DNA of 46,889 nt from Clostridia bacterium (GTDB taxonomy: Bacteria; Bacillota; Clostridia; Lachnospirales; Lachnospiraceae): positions 1 to 46,889 of the forward strand of contig CAJTIM010000030.1 in NCBI GenBank assembly GCA_910576325.1, read 5' to 3'. The notes beneath the pieces are model-generated. The model did not search any database. It was not told the origin of the DNA and saw only the letters and a program-made list of their open reading frames with translations. Position 1 is the stretch's first letter. The number at the start of each line of letters is the position of its first letter. This document shows, piece after piece, positions 14,906 through 21,167 of the stretch. The translations under genes and the position numbers were made by a program.

Positions 14906-15427
14906 ATGAGATTTACGAACAGCGAGCTTGAAATGATTTACCAGTACGCCGCACCCACCAAAGCGGAAACCATAGGCGGCATGAAAGAAACCGTACCCGT
15001 GATTAAAGACCTTTTGACAAGGGTAATCATGGAGAACGCAATAGAAAAGCTGCAAAAGATACCAGAGCCGGAGTGCAGCCAGTTCATAGCCGACAACAAA
15101 GCCCGTTTCCTTGCGGGGCATGAAAACTCTATCCGGCGGCGGCTTGCGGAAGCAAAGGCACAGACGAAACAGCCGATAATGCAGGGGCATGACTTGACGG
15201 GCATGGAGCGTTTTCTCCCCGAAACCCGCCACATGATTGTCCTTGACGTAAAGACCAGCGACAGCCCCGTGGGATTTCCGGGGGAACGCCACCGCTATTT
15301 CCTCTCTGATGAGGGCTATAAGAACGCAAGAGCCAGCGAGGGGCGGGGAGAAATCAAGATAAAGAGCCATGCCGCCGTAGCCGCCGGGAAGCTGTACCCG
15401 GACAGGAAGCCGGAAAGGGAGCGTTAA
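14906..15427 (+). CDS. Two-part transposon protein with DUF5720-like C-terminus (copy 3)
   Basis: The 173-residue protein has an N-terminal helical part of ~95 residues (RFTNSELEMIYQYA, then IEKLQKIPEPECSQFIADNKARFLAGHE) and a C-terminal ~75 residues matching the pattern of the ICE proteins at 4860 and 6717: MERFLPETRHMIVLD, SDSPVG, GERHRYFLSDEGY, IKIKSHA. The fusion is specific to the IME copy. ACAGGAGG precedes ATG 14906. It lies between relaxase and a cysteine-rich protein. Function is unknown. Confidence 0.65.
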   Translation: MRFTNSELEMIYQYAAPTKAETIGGMKETVPVIKDLLTRVIMENAIEKLQKIPEPECSQFIADNKARFLAGHENSIRRRLAEAKAQTKQPIMQGHDLTGMERFLPETRHMIVLDVKTSDSPVGFPGERHRYFLSDEGYKNARASEGRGEIKIKSHAAVAAGKLYPDRKPERER

Positions 15428-15431
15428 AGGC

Positions 15432-15818
15432 ATGGGCGCAAAAACACCATACATGGACTACCGCCAGTACCGGGCGGCGTGTCGGCTTGTGCATGAGTGC
15501 TGCAACTATGATAACGGCAACTGTATCTTACTGGATAACGGCGAGCCTTGCGTATGTGTGCAGAGTATCAGCTATTCCCTCTTGTGCCGCTGGTTCATTG
15601 CCGCCGTGCTGCCGCTGGACGGGAAACTGGAAGCCGCCCTACTCCACCGGGCAGACAGGAAACGCTGTACCGAGTGCGGCGGGTATTTTCTCCCCAAGTC
15701 CAACCGGGGGAAATACTGCCCGGATTGCGCCGGACGCATGAAAAGAATCAGAGCCACACAGCGCAAGCGGAAACAGAGGGATAAATGTCACGCTTTAGGA
15801 TATTCCAAACCCCCGTAA
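15432..15818 (+). CDS. Cysteine-rich VLP-type protein
   Basis: The 128-residue protein has many cysteines: an N-terminal half with ACRLVHECCNYDNGNC and the AVLPLD segment that names the family, and a C-terminal zinc ribbon of the CTECG-x-YFLPKSNRGKYCPDC type, followed by a very basic tail. This suggests zinc binding and contact with nucleic acid. It occurs regularly next to relaxase genes in Clostridia mobilizable elements. ATG 15432 follows a GGGAGCG site five bases after the previous gene. Confidence 0.7.
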   Translation: MGAKTPYMDYRQYRAACRLVHECCNYDNGNCILLDNGEPCVCVQSISYSLLCRWFIAAVLPLDGKLEAALLHRADRKRCTECGGYFLPKSNRGKYCPDCAGRMKRIRATQRKRKQRDKCHALGYSKPP

Positions 15819-15933
15819 ATCAAGGCTTTTTTGACCGCCCTCAACGGGTAGGCGGTACATTTATCCTTTACCCCCACAAAAGCCGCTTTAATTGCGTAAC
15901 AGAAGCCACAGAACAGACCATAAGGAGGAACGA

Positions 15934-16692
15934 ATGGCAGACAACCGCAAATATTACTACCTAAAGCTGAAAGAGAGCTATTTTGACGAGGACGCTATCG
16001 TGCTGCTGGAAAGTATGCAGGACGGTATGCTCTACTCAAACATCCTCTTGAAGCTGTACCTAAAATCGCTGAAAAACGGGGGAAAGCTCCAGCTTGCCGA
16101 GAATATCCCCTACACCGCACAGATGATAGCCACAATCACCCGCCAGCAAGTCGGCACAGTGGAGAGGGCTTTGCAGATTTTTATGAAGCTGGGGCTTGTA
16201 GAGCCGTTGCAGAACGGGGCTTTATACATGAGCAACATTGAGCTTTTAATCGGTCAGTCCTCTACCGAGGGGGAGCGCAAACGCCGGGCAAGGCGGGCTT
16301 TACAGGAACAGAAAGCCCTGCCGGAAGCCGTGGCGGACAAACGTCCACCATATGGGGCGGACATTTGTCCACCAGAGATAGAGAAAGAGATAGATATAGA
16401 GTTAGAGATAAAGAGAGAGGGAGAGATAAAAACAGGACAGACAGCCCCCGCCCCTTTTGGCAGATATGAAAATGTATTCCTGTCAGAAAAAGAGCTTGCG
16501 GAGCTGCAAGAGGAACTTCCCGGCAAATGGGAATATTACATAGACCGCTTATCCGGCTATATCGCTTCCAGCGGGAAGAAATACAAGAACCATGCCGCCA
16601 CTATCCGGCGTTGGGCGGCTGATGACAGGGCAAAGGGGAAGCCGAAAAAGGGAATCCCCGATTATTCCTACAAAGAGGGCGAGAGCCTTTGA
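15934..16692 (+). CDS. Phage-type replisome organizer protein
   Basis: The 252-residue protein starts with NRKYYYLKLKESYFDEDAIVLLESMQDG, the hallmark of the phage replisome organizer N-terminal domain, including a winged helix to about residue 120. A charged linker (~130-170) follows, then a DnaD-like C-terminal part (FLSEKELAELQEELPGKWEYYIDRLSGYIASSGKKYKNHAATIRRW). It should bind an origin and recruit the helicase loader encoded next to it. AAGGAGG precedes ATG 15934. The linker DNA holds two 19-bp repeats and a purine-rich run, comparable with the iterons inside the ICE initiator gene. Confidence 0.85.
   Translation: MADNRKYYYLKLKESYFDEDAIVLLESMQDGMLYSNILLKLYLKSLKNGGKLQLAENIPYTAQMIATITRQQVGTVERALQIFMKLGLVEPLQNGALYMSNIELLIGQSSTEGERKRRARRALQEQKALPEAVADKRPPYGADICPPEIEKEIDIELEIKREGEIKTGQTAPAPFGRYENVFLSEKELAELQEELPGKWEYYIDRLSGYIASSGKKYKNHAATIRRWAADDRAKGKPKKGIPDYSYKEGESL
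16332..16374. repeat. Two 19-bp repeats inside the replisome organizer gene
   Basis: GGCGGACA-NNN-GTCCACCA occurs at 16332-16350 and 16356-16374, 24 bp (eight codons) apart. The centres are palindromic (GGACATTTGTCC in the second). A purine-rich, easily melted stretch (about 16375-16430) follows. This is a possible initiator-binding site within the gene linker. Confidence 0.5.
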
Positions 16693-16755
16693 ACGCATAG
16701 ATATAACGCCCCGTAAACAGGGCGTGAAAGACCATGAACAAGGAGGAACAATTTT

Positions 16756-17597
16756 ATGTGTGATTACGATAACGCTATTTTCCGGCTTGCCACGGCACAG
16801 GAAGCAGAGCCGGAGGACTACACGGGCGAGGACGGGCTTTTGTATTGCGGGAGCTGCCGCCAGCCCAAAGAAGCCTATTTTGCAGAGGGAAAGACCTTTT
16901 TCGGACGTGACCGCCACCCCAAAGAATGTGACTGCCAGCGGAAACGCTGGAAGCCGCAGACCGGGAGCAGAAGCACCGGGAGGAAGTGGAACGGCTGAAA
17001 AGAAAGGGCTTCACCGACCCGGCTATGAGGGAATGGACTTTCGGGAACGACAACGGGAAATGCCCGCAAATGTGCTATGCCCGTAAATATGTGGAGCTAT
17101 GGGAGCAGATGAAAGATGAAAACCACGGATTGATTTTGTGGGGAAGTGTCGGCACAGGGAAAAGCTATTTTGCCGGGTGTATCGCCAATGCCCTCATGGA
17201 GAAAGAGATTTCCGTGTGCATGACAAACTTTGCGGCGATACTCAACGACCTTGCCGCCAGCTTCAAAGACCGCAACTAATATATCTCCCACCTTTGCAGC
17301 TTCCCCTTGCTTATCCTTGACGATTTCGGCATGGAGCGTGGCACGGAATACGGGCTTGAACAGGTTTACAACGTGATTGACAGCCGATACCGCAGCGGCA
17401 AGCCGTTAATCGTGACAACGAACCTCACGCTGGAAGAATTGCAGAACCCGGAGGACACCGCCCACGCCCGCATTTATGACCGCCTTACGGAAATGTGCTG
17501 CCCCGTCTGCATTACCGGGGAGAATTTCAGAAAAGCCAAAGCACAGGCGAAAATGGAACGTCTTAAAACGCTGCTGAACAGAAAGGAGAGCCTATGA
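16756..17597 (+). pseudogene. DnaC-like helicase loader, broken by a frameshift and a stop
   Basis: Read through, the gene encodes a ~280-residue DnaC/IstB-type AAA+ loader: an N-terminal zinc-finger-like part (YCGSCRQPKEAYF, then KECDC), Walker A WGSVGTGKS, Walker B LLILDDFGMERGT and sensor VTTNLTLEEL. Two lesions break it. One base is missing near 16939-16942, where CAGCGGAAACG should read CAG CGG GAA ACG. A TAA at 17277-17279 follows DRN, where homologs I know continue with E-Y-I-S-H. AAGGAGG precedes ATG 16756. The last four bases overlap tnpW. Three short ORFs here are fragments of one gene. Confidence 0.85.
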
Positions 17598-17791
17598 CCG
17601 ACACCCCCAACAGAAGCACCGCCACTACCGCCCGCCGCCCGGATTGCGTGACCGAGGTACGCCGGGGGAACACCGTCCTTGTGGTTTCCGGCTACTTCAA
17701 ACAGGACACCACCGCCACCGCCGCCGACAAGATGATGAAAGTGCTGGAAGCGGAAAGCGCAGCCGGGGGAACTGCCGCCCATGCCATGTAA
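17594..17791 (+). CDS. tnpW: TnpW-family small transposon protein
   Basis: The 65-residue protein carries the RRPDCVTEV, NTVLVVSGYFKQDT and DKMMKVLEAE pattern of TnpW-type proteins found ahead of large serine recombinase genes in Tn4451-like elements. It overlaps the loader gene by four bases (ATGA). The molecular function of TnpW is unclear; it is placed immediately upstream of the recombinase promoter region. Confidence 0.65.
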   Translation: MTDTPNRSTATTARRPDCVTEVRRGNTVLVVSGYFKQDTTATAADKMMKVLEAESAAGGTAAHAM

Positions 17792-17853
17792 AGTGACATT
17801 CCTTACTGAAATTTATTCGACATTATGTGCCATAAAGTAGCAAAAAGGACTGT

Positions 17854-17908
17854 ACAGCCAGCCCCGCCCTATGGTATAATAGACATACGGAATAGTGGGG
17901 CTGGCTGT
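17854..17908. promoter_or_regulatory. Recombinase promoter bracketed by a 12-bp inverted repeat
   Basis: ACAGCCAGCCCC (17854-17865) and its perfect complement (17897-17908) flank an extended -10 box TGG-TATAAT (17872-17880). No clear -35 is seen. Since the left arm lies upstream of the expected start of transcription, the repeat is more likely a pair of protein-binding half-sites, or a loop-forming operator, than an RNA hairpin. The ATG of the recombinase follows at 17926. Confidence 0.65.
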
Positions 17909-17925
17909 CGGAAACGGAGGAAACC

Positions 17926-19545
17926 ATGTTAAGACAGACCACCCAAAAAATCACCGCCCTTTATCCGAGGTTATCCCATGAGGACGAGCTGCAAGGCGAG
18001 AGCAATTCCATAAGCAACCAGAAGCGAATCCTTGAAAACTACGCCAAACAGAACGGCTTCGGCAATCTGAAATGGTACACGGACGACGGTTATTCCGGGG
18101 CAAATTTCCAAAGACCCGGCTTCCAGTCCATGCTTGCCGACATTGAAGCGGGGCTTGTGGGAACGGTTATCGTAAAGGATATGTCACGGTTAGGGCGAAA
18201 CTACTTACAAGTGGGAATGTATACGGAAATGATTTTCCCACAGAAAAACGTCCGTTTCATTGCAATCAATGACGGCGTTGACAGCGCACAGGGCGACAAC
18301 GATTTTGCCCCCTTGCGTAACATTTTTAACGAATGGCTGGTGAGGGATACGAGCAAGAAAATCCGGGCGGTAAAACGCTCAAAAGGCATGAGCGGGAAGC
18401 CTGTCACAAGCAAGCCCGTGTACGGCTACCTCATGGACGAGAACGAAAATTTCATCATTGACGAGGAAGCCGCCCCCGTGGTGAAGCAGATTTACAGCCT
18501 TTGCCTTGCCGGGAATGGACCGACCAAGATTGCCCGTGTCTTGACGGAACAGCAGACACCCACGCCGGGAACACTGGAATACCGCCGGACGGGAAGCACA
18601 CGCCGCTACCACCCCGGCTATGAGTGCAGGTGGGCGACAAACACCGTGGCGCATATCCTTGAAAACCGGGAATACACGGGCTGCCTTGTGAACTTCAAGA
18701 CCGAGAAAGTGTCCTACAAGGTAAAACAGAGCAAGGAGAACCCCGAAGAAAAGCAGGTAATCTTTGAGAACCACCACGAGCCTATCATAGACCGTGACAC
18801 ATGGGAGCGTGTGCAGGAGCTGCGCAAGCAGCGCAAACGCCCCAACCGCTATGATGAAGTGGGCTTGTTCTCCGGCATACTGTTTTGTGCGGATTGCGGC
18901 AGCGTCATGTACCAGCAGAGGTATCAGACGGACAAAAGGCGGCAAGACTGTTATATTTGCGGCAGCTACAAGAAGCGCACGGCAGACTGTACGGCGCACT
19001 TTATCCGCACCGACCTCTTGACCGAGGGAGTGACCGAGAATTTGCGGAAAGTCACCAGCTACGCCGCAAAGCATGAAGCCCGGTTTATGAAGCTGTTGAC
19101 CGAGCAGACCGAGGACGGGAGCAAACGCCGGAACGCCGCCAAGAAGAAAGAGCTGGAAGCGGCAGAAAAGCGGATTGCGGAACTCTCCGCTATCTTCAAG
19201 CGGCTGTATGAGGACAGTGTGGCGGGGCGTATATCGGACGAGCGTTTCACGGAATTGTCGGCAGACTACGAAGCCGAGCAAAAGGAACTGAAAGAGCGTG
19301 CCGCCGTTCTGCAGGGCGAGCTTTCAAGGACACTGGAAGCCACGGCAAACGCTGAAAAGTTTATGAAAGTGGTACGCAAGTACACCAGCTTTGAGGAACT
19401 TACCCCTACCCTGTTACGGGAGTTTGTGGAGAAAATCGTAATCCACGAATCGGAAGCCCTTGACGGGAAACGCCGGGGGAAGCTCCGCAGACAGGAAATC
19501 GAAATCTATTACTCTTTTGTCGGCAAGGTAGAGTTGCCCGACTAA
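17926..19545 (+). CDS. Large serine recombinase (TnpX-like) of the IME
   Basis: The intact 539-residue site-specific recombinase should excise and integrate the IME. The resolvase domain (residues ~1-150) has the catalytic-serine segment YPRLSHEDE, SNSISNQK, DDGYSGANF, VKDMSRLGRNY and FIAINDGVDS. The recombinase domain follows with DTSKKIRAVK and VYGYLMDENEN, then the zinc ribbon LFCADCGSVMY with CYICGSYKKRTADC, and a coiled coil to the C-terminus. CGGAGGA precedes ATG 17926. It ends 84 bases from the inferred right end of the element. The two recombinase fragments at 1357-1611 and 1660-2946 are relatives but not copies. Confidence 0.95.
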   Translation: MLRQTTQKITALYPRLSHEDELQGESNSISNQKRILENYAKQNGFGNLKWYTDDGYSGANFQRPGFQSMLADIEAGLVGTVIVKDMSRLGRNYLQVGMYTEMIFPQKNVRFIAINDGVDSAQGDNDFAPLRNIFNEWLVRDTSKKIRAVKRSKGMSGKPVTSKPVYGYLMDENENFIIDEEAAPVVKQIYSLCLAGNGPTKIARVLTEQQTPTPGTLEYRRTGSTRRYHPGYECRWATNTVAHILENREYTGCLVNFKTEKVSYKVKQSKENPEEKQVIFENHHEPIIDRDTWERVQELRKQRKRPNRYDEVGLFSGILFCADCGSVMYQQRYQTDKRRQDCYICGSYKKRTADCTAHFIRTDLLTEGVTENLRKVTSYAAKHEARFMKLLTEQTEDGSKRRNAAKKKELEAAEKRIAELSAIFKRLYEDSVAGRISDERFTELSADYEAEQKELKERAAVLQGELSRTLEATANAEKFMKVVRKYTSFEELTPTLLREFVEKIVIHESEALDGKRRGKLRRQEIEIYYSFVGKVELPD

Positions 19546-19555
19546 AGCCCGACCC

Positions 19556-19574
19556 GTCCGGCAGTCAGCCGGAC
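19556..19574 (+). repeat. Hairpin after the recombinase gene
   Basis: GTCCGGC (19556-19562) and GCCGGAC (19568-19574) form a perfect 7-bp stem with a 5-base loop. A T-rich run begins about 13 bases later, which is too far for a classic terminator but could still help 3' end formation at the element edge. Confidence 0.45.
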
Positions 19575-19618
19575 AGGGAACGGCAAAATTTTTTACACTT
19601 CTTTTACTTCTTTATCTC

Positions 19619-19631
19619 ACATGAGCAAAAA
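19619..19631. other. IME right attachment site (attR arm and core)
   Basis: The arm ACATGAGCA (19619-19627) is the exact reverse complement of the left arm at 9741-9749, and the inferred AA core is 19628-19629. From 19630 the maff2 reading frame resumes. Because of the run of five A residues the exact core position could shift, but only this choice restores the maff2 frame. Confidence 0.8.
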
Positions 19632-19720
19632 GCCAGGGCATGAAGCAGCTCATGGCGGGCGGCGGCGTTGCCCTGATCGGCATGGTGCTTGTACCCCTGC
19701 TCTCCGGTCTGTTCGGCTAA
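19630..19720 (+). pseudogene. maff2: Maff2-family membrane protein, 3' part
   Basis: This continues the gene begun at 9616: after the shared codon 42 (lysine) it reads SQGMKQLMAGGGVALIGMVLVPLLSGLFG and stops at 19718-19720. It holds the second hydrophobic helix of the two-helix Maff-2 protein. Internal ATGs exist but no good ribosome site precedes them, so this half is probably not made while the IME is in place. The intact protein is usually encoded next to the VirB6-like gene and may be a VirB2/VirB3-like channel part, which is inference from position. Confidence 0.85.
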
Positions 19721-19748
19721 TCCCCGCACCAGAAACACCCATACCTTT

Positions 19749-19774
19749 GCCCCTCCCGCAGACGCGGGAGGGGC
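19749..19774 (+). repeat. GC-rich 11-bp hairpin before the VirB6-like gene
   Basis: GCCCCTCCCGC (19749-19759) pairs perfectly with GCGGGAGGGGC (19764-19774) across a four-base loop. No T-run follows; the GGAAAGGAGG ribosome site of the next gene comes at once. It may stabilise the downstream mRNA after processing, or modulate its translation. Confidence 0.7.
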
Positions 19775-19793
19775 GGAAAGGAGGTAGCACCGT

Positions 19794-20663
19794 ATGGATT
19801 TTCTGCTGGATGCAATCACCACCTGGCTGAAAGAAATGCTGGTGGGCGGCATTATGAGCAACCTTTCCAGTATGTTTGATTCGGTCAACAACCAGGTGGC
19901 GGACATATCGGGGCAGATCGGGCAGACGCCCCAGGGCTGGAACGCGGGTATTTTCAGCATGGTCCAAAGCCTTTCGGAAACCGTCATCCTTCCCATAGCA
20001 GGCGTGATCCTGGCCTTTGTGATGACGCTGGAGCTGATTCAGATCATCACTGACAAGAACAACTTCCACGATATTGAAACCGCTGTGTTTTTCAAGTGGA
20101 TTTTCAAGACCGCCTGTGCCATCCTCATTGTCACCAACACCTGGAATATCGTGATGGGCGTATTTGATGTGGCCCAGGGCATCGTGGCCCAGGCTTCCGG
20201 CGTCATCGGCGCGGACGCTTCCATCGACATTTCCTCCGCGATGGCGGATTTGGAGCCAAGGCTCATGGAGATGGATTTGGGGCCGCTGTTCGGGCTGTGG
20301 TTCCAGTCCCTGTTTATCGGCCTTACCATGTGGGCGCTGACCATCTGTATTTTTATCGTCATTTATGGCCGTATGCTGGAAATATATCTCGTCACCTCGG
20401 TCGCGCCGGTCCCGATGGCTGCTATGATGGGCAGGGAATGGGGCGGCATGGGGCAGAATTACCTGCGTTCCCTGATGGCGTTAGGCTTTCAGGCGTTCCT
20501 TATCATGGTATGCGTGGCAATCTACGCGGTCCTGGTGCAGAACATCGCCACCGATGAGGATACGATTGCCGCCATCTGGTCCTGTGTGGGATATACGGTC
20601 CTGCTCTGCCTGACCCTCTTTAAGAGCGGCAGCATGGCCAAGGCAATCTTCCAGGCCCACTAA
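19794..20663 (+). CDS. virB6: VirB6/TrbL-like channel membrane protein
   Basis: The 289-residue protein has about six hydrophobic segments: residues ~60-80, ~100-120, ~180-200, ~205-220, ~235-255 and ~265-280. It includes FVMTLELIQIITDKNNFHDIETAVFFKWIFK and EIYLVTSVAPVPMAAMMG, typical of the CD0411/VirB6-like family of Tn1549 ICEs. It would form the inner-membrane part of the conjugation channel. GGAAAGGAGG precedes ATG 19794. It normally follows maff2 directly; here only the 3' half of maff2 precedes it. Confidence 0.88.
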   Translation: MDFLLDAITTWLKEMLVGGIMSNLSSMFDSVNNQVADISGQIGQTPQGWNAGIFSMVQSLSETVILPIAGVILAFVMTLELIQIITDKNNFHDIETAVFFKWIFKTACAILIVTNTWNIVMGVFDVAQGIVAQASGVIGADASIDISSAMADLEPRLMEMDLGPLFGLWFQSLFIGLTMWALTICIFIVIYGRMLEIYLVTSVAPVPMAAMMGREWGGMGQNYLRSLMALGFQAFLIMVCVAIYAVLVQNIATDEDTIAAIWSCVGYTVLLCLTLFKSGSMAKAIFQAH

Positions 20664-20681
20664 CGAAAGGAGTGTGCAAAA

Positions 20682-21167
20682 ATGGCTTATGTACCAGTAC
20701 CCAAAGACTTAACGAAGGTCAAGACAAAGGTGGCCTTCAACCTCACCAAGCGGCAGTTAGTCTGCTTTGGCAGCGGGGCGCTGATTGGCGTACCGCTTTT
20801 CTTTCTGCTTCGGGGGCCAGCCGGGAACAGCGCCGCCGCCCTGTGCATGATGCTTGTCATGCTGCCCTTTTTCCTGCTGGCGATGTACGAGAAGAACGGC
20901 CAGCCGCTGGAAAAGATCATCGGCAACATGATCCGGGTATCCTTTCTCCGGCCCCGGCAGCGCCCCTACCAGACCAACAACTTCTATGCCGTATTGGAGC
21001 GGCAGGACAAACTCGACAAGGAGGTGTATGACATTGTTTACGGCAAAGAAAAACCGGACAAACGGCAGAGCGCCGGAGGGCGAAGGGCCAATGCCGGTGA
21101 AAAAGAAGCTCTCCCGCGCGGATCGGAAGCAGATCGAAGCCGCCATTTCCCGCGCCAGCCGCACTGA
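20682..21167 (+). CDS. prgI: PrgI-family conjugation membrane protein
   Basis: The protein begins AYVPVPKDLTKVKTKVAFNLTKRQLVCFGSGALIGVP and has two adjacent membrane segments (about 27-45 and 48-67), then EKNGQPLEKIIGNMIRVSFLRPRQRPYQTNNFY. This is the PrgI/VirB3-like family that pairs with the VirB4 ATPase. The last ~45 residues, rich in charged residues, are read in a different frame from the overlapping start of virB4, so both proteins share 140 bases. AAAGGAGTG precedes ATG 20682. Confidence 0.85.
   Translation: MAYVPVPKDLTKVKTKVAFNLTKRQLVCFGSGALIGVPLFFLLRGPAGNSAAALCMMLVMLPFFLLAMYEKNGQPLEKIIGNMIRVSFLRPRQRPYQTNNFYAVLERQDKLDKEVYDIVYGKEKPDKRQSAGGRRANAGEKEALPRGSEADRSRHFPRQPH

Larger units (their letters stand above)
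9741..19629. mobile_element. Nested integrative mobilizable element (Tn4451-like, TnpX-type recombinase)
   Basis: This 9,889-bp element carries a relaxase, MobC, regulatory genes, replication genes, TnpW and a terminal large serine recombinase, but no secretion-channel genes. It is therefore mobilizable and not self-transmissible. It is inserted in codon 42 of maff2 of the surrounding ICE. The ends were placed by two independent checks: excision restores maff2 in frame, and circularisation gives a 20-bp palindrome, ACATGAGCA-AA-TGCTCATGT. Base composition is lower in the cargo at 9757-11162 than in the backbone. Confidence 0.88.

Noticed and set aside
16756..17597. Three separate small genes
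   Set aside because: They are consecutive parts of one DnaC-like protein broken by a one-base loss and a stop codon.
9735..19626. GA or GC as the crossover core of the IME
   Set aside because: GA would shift the restored maff2 frame. GC keeps a frame but gives a less symmetric attP than AA, which gives perfect 9-bp arms and the expected AKSQG reading.
19621..19830. ORF of 69 codons spanning attR and the maff2 3' part
   Set aside because: It is read in the wrong frame relative to the maff2 remnant and has no ribosome site.
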